Assembly (NCBI GenBank): GCA_003138975.1
Contig: PLHQ01000090.1
Location: forward strand, 1-56,695
Source: Acidobacteriaceae bacterium
GTDB taxonomy: Bacteria; Acidobacteriota; Terriglobia; Terriglobales; Acidobacteriaceae
Direction: 5' to 3'
Length of the DNA: 56,695 nt
Translations under genes and position numbers: made by a program
The notes under the pieces: generated by a model
What the model saw: the letters and a program-made list of their open reading frames with translations, nothing else
The model's database searches: none
What the model was told of the DNA's origin: nothing
Shown here: positions 1 to 7,917 of the stretch, one piece after another
How the letters are laid out: each line of letters starts with the position of its first letter
Numbering within the stretch: the stretch's first letter is position 1

Positions 1-140
1 GACTGTCCCCCCTATCCCGATTGCTTGCCGCGCCTGATTTAGGTCAGCACATGGGTCAGCACTACGGAAGAAATGAAAACCGCTTTATATGCAGTAAACA
101 TGCTGGTGTCACGTTAACAGATTCAAGCACCTACGCTGGT

Positions 141-192
141 TGTCAACTTCCCAAGCTGGATGTCGCCGGTTCGATCCCGGTCTCCCGCTCCA
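141..192 (+). tRNA. 3' half of tRNA-Gly(CCC), 5' half missing
   Basis: Seen: an anticodon loop TTCCCAA (148-154, anticodon CCC at 150-152), a five-base variable region, a complete T arm (stem 165-169 with 177-181 around loop TTCGATC), the 3' acceptor strand CTCCCGC (182-188), discriminator T189 and encoded CCA (190-192). U73 and C35/C36 are tRNA-Gly identity elements. The matching 5' acceptor strand GCGGGAG and a D arm are absent upstream, and the anticodon stem pairs only imperfectly (TCAAC against GCTGG, one A-C mismatch). A T-run (194-198) follows. It is therefore a 3' fragment, as left at an integrase attachment site, rather than a working tRNA. An intron-split tRNA is a less likely alternative. 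Confidence 0.7.
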
Positions 193-669
193 TTTTTTGA
201 ATGGTTTCCAGCTTGACACAGTTTTCAGGTCAGAGCGCTGCACTGTGAAAAGACAGCGGGGTTTTGTTAGACCGAAGTCCGGCAGTTGGCTCGGTCACTA
301 GGCACGATGTAAACGTAACCAGCGTCGTCGTTAAATGCCAGCGGCCAGGTTCTGGGTTGTTAGCAAACCGGCACGGTTAACTTAAAATCCGCAGGTCCGA
401 AAGGCATTTGGGAACTCGGTTCCCGCTTCCGGCACCGATTAACCCATTCAGAGGACATCAGTTAAGTTGTCGTGATCAAATGCTCGACAAAAGCAATTGC
501 TTTGATGAAGAATACACGTTGAAAACAAGGCCGTGCCTGCATCCGCGACAAAAGTCTTCGGATCTGGTTAACATTCTCCAACACCTCGTCTAGAATGGGT
601 CACTTAGTAGTGGCCAGGATTTTCTTCCCTATCAAATTCATTTTGCAGGACTTAGTGTGGGGAGCTAAT
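193..669. other. Intergenic region between tRNA fragment and trehalase
   Basis: About 480 bases with no convincing gene. A 61-codon open frame (408-593) has no ribosome binding site or recognisable sequence. The region contains a 14-base perfect palindrome (490-503) and a loose inverted repeat GACCGA/TCGGTC near 270-297. The trehalase promoter presumably lies here, but no clear -35/-10 pair was found. Confidence 0.5.
490..503. promoter_or_regulatory. 14-base perfect palindrome, possible operator
   Basis: AAAGCAATTGCTTT reads identically on both strands and lies about 166 bases upstream of the trehalase start. Its symmetry would suit a dimeric repressor. No second copy was noticed and no regulator gene is adjacent, so the role is inference. 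Confidence 0.25.
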
Positions 670-2433
670 ATGAAGAGCCGCATTTCCAGGCGAATGAAAC
701 CCAACTTTTTCAGGATTTTTCGTCGCAGGTTGAGCCTTACCCTTGGTTTTTGTTGGATCCTATCGTTGCCGGCGCGCTGCGGCCCAAATGCCGCTGGAAA
801 GTTCAATGCCGGGCAAGGGGAAGGCCTAAAGCCGATTCTTGAATACATTTCCTCGGCGTGGGATACGCTGACGCGCTCTATGAGCGATTGCCAGAGCCTG
901 GTCGATCCTAAGATCAAAGCCGATCCGGTCCTGTACTTGCCGGCGGGCTTTAGTGAACCAGATACGTTGAAGAAGCTGGCCAGTGAGTGCGATGTGAGCG
1001 TGGAGCATCTGCCCATCGAGATTCATCGTCTCGGCGAAATCGACACCTCCAAAATACAGCCACCCGGACTGCTCTATCTGGAGAACAAGTATGTAGTGCC
1101 AGGGGGACGCTTCAACGAAATGTATGGGTGGGACAGCTACTTCATCGTCCGTGGACTGCTTCGCTCCGGCCGCATCGAGTTGGCTCGTGGCATGGTCGAC
1201 AACTTCTTTTTCGAAATTGAGAACTATGGGGCCATGCTCAATGCCAACCGGACCTATTATCTGACTCGTTCACAGCCACCTTTTCTGAGTTCGATGTTTG
1301 TCGAGGTGTACGATGCGGTTGCAAAATCGGGGCACGCGGATCCTGTTTGGTTGACGAAAGCCTATGCCGACCTGGAAAAGGATTACGAAATGTGGAACCG
1401 CGACCCTCACGTTGCGGGTGACACCGGGTTGTCGCGCTACTACGATTTTGGGGAGGGCCCGCCCCCTGAGGCGGTGCAGGATGAAACTGGCTTCTACCGC
1501 AAGGTCGCGACCTATTTTTTCTTTCATCCTGTTCAGGCGGATGGGTACATTCTCGAAAGCTTGCCTGGCGTTATGCAGTCAGCCGCGGGCTCCCCTTACA
1601 CGCTGGAGATCTGCGATGTTTCGCATACGATGGCCCGTGCGGGCTGCGACGAGCGGCACCAATTCAAACTGAGCTCCGACTATTACAAGGGCGACCGCTC
1701 GATGCGGGAATCCGGATTCGATGTAAGTTTTCGCTTTGGGCCATTCGGCGCTGCCACCCATCACTACGCGCCGGTATGCCTCAACAGTTTGCTCTACAAA
1801 ACCGAGAAAGATATGGAGCAGATCAGCCGGTGGTTGGGACGCGGGGCCGATGCCAATAAGTGGAGCAAGCGCGCCGAGAAACGCAAGCAACTCATCACGC
1901 GCTACCTGTGGGATGACAAGGCGGGATTCTTTTTCGATTACAACCTCACTACGGGTCAACGATCCTCTTATCGCTACGCGACAACCTTTTATCCACTGTG
2001 GGCGGGGCTCGCCACGCCAGGACAGGCATGGGCCGTCGAGAAGAATCTGTTGACTCTCGAGAAGCCTGGCGGATTGTCCATGAGCACCGAAGACACAGGA
2101 GCGCAATGGGATTTGCCGTACGGCTGGGGAAACATGGAAATGCTGGCGGTTGAGGGCCTGCGCCATTATGGCTACAACGCGGATGCGGACAGAGTATCGT
2201 TTGAATTTCTGTCGATGGTTGCGGAGAACTTCCGCCGCGACGGCTACATCGTCGAGAAATACAACGTGGTGACGCGCTCATCTGAGGCCCATGTGGAACT
2301 GGGTTACAAGATGAATGTTGTAGGTTTTGGATGGACCAATGCGGCATTTCTCGAGCTGATGCACGGATTGCCCAAGGAGATGGCAGAGCGATTGGCAGCA
2401 GAGCAAAATCGGCCCTTGGAACCGAGTCCATAG
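670..2433 (+). CDS. Secreted trehalase, glycoside hydrolase family 37
   Basis: Hydrolyses alpha,alpha-trehalose to two glucose molecules, probably in the periplasm. The chosen ATG (670) has GGAG five bases upstream (661-664); the frame is open for 25 further codons upstream but without a better site. The protein is 587 residues with a basic N-terminus and hydrophobic stretch (about 20-36) acting as signal or anchor. Trehalase signature 1 is at 144-157 (PGGRFNEMYGWDSY), ESGFD at 347-351 supplies the expected acid Asp351, and signature 2 is at 479-490 (QWDLPYGWGNME). The conserved GFGWTN is at 552-557. The glycine-rich GGGGEY that normally precedes GFGWTN is replaced by a TRSSEAHVELGY-like segment, so the second catalytic acid is uncertain. 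It is convergent with the following TPR gene, 11 bases apart. Confidence 0.9.
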   Translation: MKSRISRRMKPNFFRIFRRRLSLTLGFCWILSLPARCGPNAAGKFNAGQGEGLKPILEYISSAWDTLTRSMSDCQSLVDPKIKADPVLYLPAGFSEPDTLKKLASECDVSVEHLPIEIHRLGEIDTSKIQPPGLLYLENKYVVPGGRFNEMYGWDSYFIVRGLLRSGRIELARGMVDNFFFEIENYGAMLNANRTYYLTRSQPPFLSSMFVEVYDAVAKSGHADPVWLTKAYADLEKDYEMWNRDPHVAGDTGLSRYYDFGEGPPPEAVQDETGFYRKVATYFFFHPVQADGYILESLPGVMQSAAGSPYTLEICDVSHTMARAGCDERHQFKLSSDYYKGDRSMRESGFDVSFRFGPFGAATHHYAPVCLNSLLYKTEKDMEQISRWLGRGADANKWSKRAEKRKQLITRYLWDDKAGFFFDYNLTTGQRSSYRYATTFYPLWAGLATPGQAWAVEKNLLTLEKPGGLSMSTEDTGAQWDLPYGWGNMEMLAVEGLRHYGYNADADRVSFEFLSMVAENFRRDGYIVEKYNVVTRSSEAHVELGYKMNVVGFGWTNAAFLELMHGLPKEMAERLAAEQNRPLEPSP

Positions 2434-2444
2434 TGACCGGAGAT

Positions 2445-3506
2445 TTATGGGTGAGACGCTTGCTGGGTCTGCAATTGCTCGGCGAGCTTCAATTCGCTAT
2501 CGGCCTCTTCTTTTTTCCCCATATCGCGATAAGCCTGTCCCAGCAAGTGGTGAGTCGTGGGATTGTTCGGGTCCATAATTGCGGCGCGCTGTAAAGAGCG
2601 TACAGCCAGTTCAAATTCGCCCTTCTTTTCCAGTACCTTTCCCATAAGGATGTAGGGGCCGGTGGAGGTGGCATCGAGCCAGATGGAGCGTTGCAGAAGG
2701 CGCTCGGCATCTTCAAACTCTTGGATACGGGAATAGGCGTCGGCCAATTTGTAATAGGTTTGAGCGTGGCCGGGATTGATAGCCAGTTCTTTCTGAAATT
2801 CCGCAATCGCTTCGGGGACGCGCGATTTGTACAGATACAATTCGCCGAGCAGGAAGTGAACGAGAGGAAGTCTTGGATCGAGAGCCACCGCTTTCTGGGC
2901 ATATTCTTCTGCCACGGGATCGAACTCCTGACGCAGCAGCATTCGCGCGGTGAACATGTAGCTGGCGGCAGAATCAGGCGAAACGTCGAACATTTTTGCG
3001 AAAGCCACACGTGCGCGCGGATAATCTTTGGTCTGGATGTAGCAGATGCCCAGTATATACGCGGCATCCACATTCGCCCGCGAATACCAGCCTTGCATTT
3101 TCTCCAGGAGCGGAATCGCCTCCGCCGGATGTCCGCCCAGATAATAAGAGAGACCCAGCAACTGCATGGCCTCACCGTTGCGCGGATCCGCAGCCGAGGC
3201 TTTCTTTAAATGCTCGATCGCTTTAGGGAAGTCACTTTTCTTGTAGTAGGCCGTGCCCAGTTCCAAGTCGAGGCCGTTCGCCTCCGGATTGCTGGCTTGC
3301 AGCGATTGCAAATCAGCAATAGCGTCGTCGAATTTCCCCTCCTGCATCAACTTGCGCGCCGGCGCTAGTTCAGCAGCGGACGGGAGCGACGCGGAGGCCT
3401 GAGCGGCTGGGGCGTCCGGCGTTGATTGCTGGGCGAATCCGGTCGCGGAGAAAGTCCAAAGATAGATCGAGAACCATATCGTCCGAACTATCGAAATACG
3501 CGGCAT
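2445..3506 (-). CDS. Secreted tetratricopeptide repeat protein
   Basis: A 353-residue protein with an N-terminal signal peptide (hydrophobic stretch about 8-25, ending GFAQQ), a short Ala/Pro/Ser linker and then TPR units from about residue 46 to the C-terminus. Repeats are recognisable by the recurring A..LL....Y........A......A...DP pattern. TPR proteins are scaffolds; no catalytic motif is visible. It is the last gene of the minus-strand run 7842-2445, 73 bases after the copper/cytochrome protein, which itself ends in TPRs. It probably serves assembly or partner binding for that periplasmic group, but this is inferred from position only. Confidence 0.8.
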   Translation of the reverse strand: MPRISIVRTIWFSIYLWTFSATGFAQQSTPDAPAAQASASLPSAAELAPARKLMQEGKFDDAIADLQSLQASNPEANGLDLELGTAYYKKSDFPKAIEHLKKASAADPRNGEAMQLLGLSYYLGGHPAEAIPLLEKMQGWYSRANVDAAYILGICYIQTKDYPRARVAFAKMFDVSPDSAASYMFTARMLLRQEFDPVAEEYAQKAVALDPRLPLVHFLLGELYLYKSRVPEAIAEFQKELAINPGHAQTYYKLADAYSRIQEFEDAERLLQRSIWLDATSTGPYILMGKVLEKKGEFELAVRSLQRAAIMDPNNPTTHHLLGQAYRDMGKKEEADSELKLAEQLQTQQASHP

Positions 3507-3579
3507 CGTTTGTTTCCTGAAACAATCAAGGCAAATTTTCTCAGCAAGGCGGCCAATCGCCCGAATTCCCGGCTGAGAG

Positions 3580-5439
3580 CTACCTTTGGTTCATCGTGCG
3601 TTGCAGTTCTGACAAATTTTCTCTCGCCAGTGCGTTATCAGGATCAATCTGCAAGGCGCGCTCGAAGTGCGATTTTGCCTCAGAGAACTTTCCCATCTCC
3701 GCCAAAGCGCTCCCCAAGTTTGCTTCTGCATTGGCGTCGGCGGGGCGCGCCCGCAGAGCCAGAAGAAACTGCTTCGACGCACCCTCAAAATCGTTCTGTG
3801 ATGCCAGCGCGTTGCCCAGATTGTAGTGCGCATCGAAATAGTCGGGGCGCGCTTTCAACGCCGTTTCCAGGTAAAATGCTGCCTGATCAGGACTGCTTGC
3901 CGCTAGCAGCGCCGCGCCCATCGCATTGTTGGCAACCGCGTCGTCGGGACGAAGGCGTAGAGCAGCTTCATATTCCTCCATGGCGCGGTCCAATCGTCCC
4001 TTGGCCTGAAGCATGGCTGCGAGATTGTAATGCGCCTCGAAGTCCGCGGGATTCTTTGCCACATTGTGCAGGGCAAGCGCTTCCTGCAGGAGCATTCGTG
4101 GATCGCCTTGAGCGGGATCAGAATTTACCGGAAGTACCTGCAGCCATAGATGGCACATCTCGTCGCTGGACCTGTTACCACTCTTTACCCGGGCGGGCGG
4201 ATGGTTTGGATTCAGGGGATTCTCCTCCGAGTTGTCATACACGTACCGGAGACTCACGGTGGTGCCCTTAGGCAGCATCACGGGTTCGGCATAGCGGTAA
4301 ACGGCCTGCCAGTTCAGGTTCCAGCGCGGGATATGAATCAGCGTCTTTTTCGTACCATCCGGCAGTGTGACCAAGGCCTGAATATCTTTCCCAAGGTAGT
4401 GCGCATGTGGATAGATGGCCAGAAGATCAACGTCGATCGGAAGGATGAAATCATCGGTTACCAAGAAATTTCTTTGGCCAGCAGGGATCTGGAGTTTTGC
4501 ATCATTTTCAAGCTGCAGCAGCATCGGCAGCTTCGTCGCGGGATGGGAAGCAAAGTAAAGTCCAATGCTCGGCTGAATTACTTCGGTCTTCCCCGACGGC
4601 TGCAGGTGTGTGTTGAGAATTAGGTCGGTGCCTTTATCCAGCCGAAGTTCCATTCCTTCCGGCTCGACGTAGGGAACCGTTCCCGGCTTCCAGAAAAGCA
4701 AGTGACTGTCAGGGTCGAATACCTGCGATTCCAGCCGGATTTCCATCCCGCCAAATCCAGCCCCGGGCGCGGCTTCTCGACGTCGCGACTCCTCCTCGCG
4801 GTCCACCAGAATATTGGCATGGTGCACGTAGCGTTTGTCACCCGGCCGAATTTCGACCGCCTTGACCCAACGCGTTTTCTCGATGGGCAGTCGGAAGATG
4901 AAATTCCAGTAGGTGTCTGTGCCCTCTGGCGGAAGGATCAACGGCTTCTGTGCTTTCAGAATCAGATCAGGCATTCCCAGCCGCCAGCCCTCAGTGAACT
5001 TCGGTTGTGGCGGCCGGTCTGCGGGATTGCCCTCCGCCGCGCCCTGATCCAGCCACTTCTGGATGAGGTCAATCTGCGAATCTGACAGCCGCATCTCGTC
5101 TGCAAACTTCAACTCCTGCGGCGCAGGCAGCCATGGAGGCATATTCCGCGTGCGCGTAACCTCCGCGATCTGCCGGGCATGTTTTTTTACATCCGCGTAA
5201 GTCAGAAGCGAGAACGGCGCCGCCTCGCCGGGACGATGGCACGAGGCACAGGAATCAAAGATGATGGGTGCAATGTCGCGATTGAAAGTGACGTTCGGTG
5301 CGCCTGCGCTCGCTTGCTCCGCCCGCTGCGGAGCCCTTCCCGGGAACGCCGTTCCTGGGGAGGACGCACCCAGGGTCGTCGCCAAGATCCATGCGGTCCA
5401 TTCTATGCGCGCATTCACTCCAGGTCCGAAATGTAGCAT
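3580..5439 (-). CDS. Cytochrome c + copper type II monooxygenase-like + TPR protein
   Basis: Three modules in 619 residues. An export signal (about 11-33) precedes a cytochrome c domain with heme site CASCH (64-68) and likely axial Met100 (RNMPPW). Residues about 170-437 resemble the peptidylglycine/dopamine monooxygenase fold: His206-His207 (VHHAN) and His278 (NTHLQ) match the CuH ligands, and His345/His347 (PHAHYLGK) plus Met428 (SSDEMC) match the CuM ligands, so all six are present. TPR units fill about 450-619. The ATG at 5439 has AGGGGAG upstream and overlaps the redoxin gene by 25 bases; a GTG at 5418 would give a GTGA overlap. Known relatives hydroxylate carbon centres using copper and an electron donor; here the fused heme could be the donor (inference). 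The substrate is unknown. Confidence 0.8.
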   Translation of the reverse strand: MLHFGPGVNARIEWTAWILATTLGASSPGTAFPGRAPQRAEQASAGAPNVTFNRDIAPIIFDSCASCHRPGEAAPFSLLTYADVKKHARQIAEVTRTRNMPPWLPAPQELKFADEMRLSDSQIDLIQKWLDQGAAEGNPADRPPQPKFTEGWRLGMPDLILKAQKPLILPPEGTDTYWNFIFRLPIEKTRWVKAVEIRPGDKRYVHHANILVDREEESRRREAAPGAGFGGMEIRLESQVFDPDSHLLFWKPGTVPYVEPEGMELRLDKGTDLILNTHLQPSGKTEVIQPSIGLYFASHPATKLPMLLQLENDAKLQIPAGQRNFLVTDDFILPIDVDLLAIYPHAHYLGKDIQALVTLPDGTKKTLIHIPRWNLNWQAVYRYAEPVMLPKGTTVSLRYVYDNSEENPLNPNHPPARVKSGNRSSDEMCHLWLQVLPVNSDPAQGDPRMLLQEALALHNVAKNPADFEAHYNLAAMLQAKGRLDRAMEEYEAALRLRPDDAVANNAMGAALLAASSPDQAAFYLETALKARPDYFDAHYNLGNALASQNDFEGASKQFLLALRARPADANAEANLGSALAEMGKFSEAKSHFERALQIDPDNALARENLSELQRTMNQR

Positions 5440-6002
5440 CCCACTCCCCTGACGGCGTTCTCGGCCACTGGTTTGCCGGCCATCGCCGCCTGGATCGCGT
5501 CGCTCAACTCGTGCTTGGTGGGAGCAGGACGCGGACTGCCAAACTCCACATACCAGTTATCGATGCGCCCGTGATAAACCAGCTTCCGTTCACGGTTGAA
5601 CACCGCCGCCTCCGGCGTAATCTCCACGTGAGCCTTCTTCACTAACACATGCTCCGGATCGCGCAGGGCAGGCAGAACGTATCCATAATCTGCCAGATAT
5701 TTGCGGATTGTCTGCGGAGACTCACTCTTGTCGGGATACACCAGAAAAAAGCTGGTGTCATGCTGGTAGCGCGCGCTGATCTGCTGAATCACCGGAGCGT
5801 AGCGGCTGGAGACCGGACAGTCCTGTCGAAGGAATACCAGCACCACAATCCTGCCTGAGGCTTGGTCAAGAGGGTTCACGGCCTTGCCATTGAGATCGAA
5901 AGCCGCTTGTTGCGCTTGGATCGTGAGCGCCGGAAAGAGGCAAGCGAGGAATATACTGACTACCAAACTGCTTACCCACAGTACCAATCGACCTTTCCCC
6001 AT
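5415..6002 (-). CDS. Exported redoxin / thioredoxin-fold protein
   Basis: A 195-residue protein from the ATG at 6002; the open frame extends 41 codons upstream, but this start places a clean signal peptide (MGKGRLVLWVSSLVVSIFLA) at the N-terminus. An AhpC/TSA-like redoxin core follows, with the strand VLVFLRQDCPVSSRYAP. Only one cysteine (DCPVS) occupies the active-site region, so it resembles a peroxiredoxin-like or one-Cys redoxin rather than a CxxC thioredoxin. The end of the gene overlaps the start of the cytochrome/copper gene, implying translational coupling. In many related bacteria redoxin, cytochrome c and copper monooxygenase-like domains are found in one polypeptide (from memory); here they are split over two genes. 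Confidence 0.8.
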   Translation of the reverse strand: MGKGRLVLWVSSLVVSIFLACLFPALTIQAQQAAFDLNGKAVNPLDQASGRIVVLVFLRQDCPVSSRYAPVIQQISARYQHDTSFFLVYPDKSESPQTIRKYLADYGYVLPALRDPEHVLVKKAHVEITPEAAVFNRERKLVYHGRIDNWYVEFGSPRPAPTKHELSDAIQAAMAGKPVAENAVRGVGCYISDLE

Positions 6003-6114
6003 GCTTTTCTCTGCCGACCTAACTGAAATTCTAGAAGCGCTCGCCGCCAGTGTCCATCGGATTAAAGCAATTTCTTTGGTCCGCGGCGGTATAGCCATTT
6101 CTGGAGCACACGTT

Positions 6115-7842
6115 TCACAATCCACATTTCGTCGGGATTTGGTTGAGATACTTCAACATCTGATTTGCCGTAGCCAGATCGGGATTAAACTCGAGCACGC
6201 GAAGCGTTGAAGTGCGAGCCTCGGCGACTTTTCCTTCATTGCAGTAAGCGCGCGCCAGGTTTAGACCGATACTACTCCGCGCCGGTGCGTGCTCGAACGC
6301 CTTCTGCCAAAGAGCGATCGCATTTCCTGGGTTCCCGGCTCTCGCTTCGATCACGGCGAGATTGGTAGCCGCATCCACCAGGTCCGGGTCGATCGCCAAC
6401 GCTTTTTGATAGAGCGCGCGGGCATTTTCGGTTGCGCTGTGCTTCTGTTCGATGTAACCCAGGGCCGAAAGCAGCGCAGGGTCTTCGGGGGACTGCTTCA
6501 AGGCTTTCGAAAGCAGACTTCGCGCTTGAGGTTCAGCTACGGTCATCCCGCTCTCGACCAACGATTCCCAGGCCAGCGCAAGGTCGCGTAGGTCGGATTC
6601 CGGTTTGCTGGTAGCGGGGAACGGGACCAAGCGCGGCAAGGAAGATTCTCTCGCAGCGTCCTGCAGCAGCCGTGGCTCGAGCTGTGGCCGCCGCAGAATG
6701 CGGTGATCGGTCACCTCAGTGTGCGCCACGTCGCTGCTGGCGGAGGCCGGCATGTGGCATGTAAGGCAATCCGGCTGATCCGCATGGTGTTTGGCCGCGA
6801 ACGGTGAGCCGTGGCAGGCCAGGCACTTGCCTCGGTAATAGGCAACGCGCTCTGCGGAAGTCGGCGATTGGTGCGGGTTATGACAGCTAGTGCAAGACAT
6901 CGCATCACCCGATTTTTTCTTGCACCGGCTTTGCTCTAACGCTTCCACCTGACTGACGGCCCCCAGACTGGATGCTTGAGAATCGAGCAGCACGAAATAT
7001 CGGACGTAGTCGGAAAGCTCGTCCCCTGGTCGGAACTCGTAAGCGTGCCGGCCCTTTCGCTCAATAGCGACCTTTCCCTCCAGGTGGCACTGCATACAAA
7101 CCTCGTCGCGTCGAGCAGGGGAAAGTTTGGCTGGATTAATAATCTCTCCGCCATTGGCATGCGCGGCTCCCGGTCCGTGACAGCGTTCACACGACACCCC
7201 GTTGTGTAGGAAAGGCGGGTTGGGATAACGGTTGTCCGTATCCTTCGCAGGAGGCCGCATTCCGCTTACATGGCAGTGCAGACAGCTCGTGAAAGCAGGA
7301 AGATTCAGCGGGATCTCTCGCGCGCTCTGGTAGGCGGGGGCCATATCCCACAGTTGCTTGTTCGCATACCAGTTCACCGGAGACTCGAAGAGGAATCCAT
7401 CGGTCTCAAACAGGTAGCTTCGGCCACGACGTCCCGAGCCGATGTAGTAAAGAAGTTCGCGTTTTCCTCGGACGTCAGGATCTCCCGGCCGATCGAAGCT
7501 GAGCCAGGCGTGTCCGCTCTCGCTGTAGATGCGGTAGTGGACGCCGGACTCCTTGTGCGTGAACTCCGCAGGCGTGAGAGCAGCGATGGCAGGGCCACTG
7601 GCGCGGGCCATAGCGGTGCGCTGGTAGGACTCGTAAATTCCGAAATGGCACGAAGCGCAAGCTTCGTTGCCGAGATAGCCGTTTCGGTCGACAGTTTTGG
7701 AAGGCGTCGGTAGAGCTTGAGTCGTAATTGGATTCTGTGCCATTGAACCCGACCCGAACACCCCTACCAGGAATAGAAATCCCGCCGCTAGCGCGCACTT
7801 ATCCAACCGTCCCGAAGAGATCACCCGTCGCCTGCCTGCCAA
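6115..7842 (-). CDS. Heptaheme cytochrome c with C-terminal TPRs
   Basis: A 575-residue exported protein (hydrophobic signal about 15-35). Seven CxxCH heme sites are at 62-66, 187-191, 218-222, 249-253, 317-321, 340-344 and 359-363, including the GVSCERCHGPG and MSCTSCHNPH segments typical of the cytochrome c554-like multiheme family. From about residue 410 there are TPR units. It would act in the periplasm as an electron conduit. It is the first gene of a four-gene minus-strand run; the redoxin gene starts 112 bases after its stop. A strong terminator lies just upstream, between it and the TonB receptor, so it needs its own promoter in the short gap 7843-7868 or depends on read-through. The electron partner is not known. 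Confidence 0.88.
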   Translation of the reverse strand: MAGRRRVISSGRLDKCALAAGFLFLVGVFGSGSMAQNPITTQALPTPSKTVDRNGYLGNEACASCHFGIYESYQRTAMARASGPAIAALTPAEFTHKESGVHYRIYSESGHAWLSFDRPGDPDVRGKRELLYYIGSGRRGRSYLFETDGFLFESPVNWYANKQLWDMAPAYQSAREIPLNLPAFTSCLHCHVSGMRPPAKDTDNRYPNPPFLHNGVSCERCHGPGAAHANGGEIINPAKLSPARRDEVCMQCHLEGKVAIERKGRHAYEFRPGDELSDYVRYFVLLDSQASSLGAVSQVEALEQSRCKKKSGDAMSCTSCHNPHQSPTSAERVAYYRGKCLACHGSPFAAKHHADQPDCLTCHMPASASSDVAHTEVTDHRILRRPQLEPRLLQDAARESSLPRLVPFPATSKPESDLRDLALAWESLVESGMTVAEPQARSLLSKALKQSPEDPALLSALGYIEQKHSATENARALYQKALAIDPDLVDAATNLAVIEARAGNPGNAIALWQKAFEHAPARSSIGLNLARAYCNEGKVAEARTSTLRVLEFNPDLATANQMLKYLNQIPTKCGL

Positions 7843-7868
7843 TTGCGATCCTTGATTGTACCGACAGA

Positions 7869-7892
7869 AAAGGGAGCCCCGAAGGACTCCCC
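7869..7892 (-). terminator. Rho-independent terminator with UUCG loop
   Basis: On the minus strand the RNA folds as GGGAGUCC-UUCG-GGGCUCCC followed by UUUUCU: an eight-pair stem with one G-U wobble and a stable tetraloop. It begins 26 bases after the stop codon of the TonB receptor. On the plus strand one pair becomes a C-A mismatch and there is no T-run, so it works for the minus strand. Confidence 0.85.
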
Positions 7893-7917
7893 TCTGAGGA
7901 AACGGCTCACTGCCTGG

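Noticed and set aside
121-192. Complete tRNA-Gly
   Set aside because: The 5' acceptor strand and D arm are missing and the anticodon stem is mismatched.
408-593. 61-codon open frame before trehalase
   Set aside because: No ribosome site, no recognisable sequence, atypical composition; probably chance.
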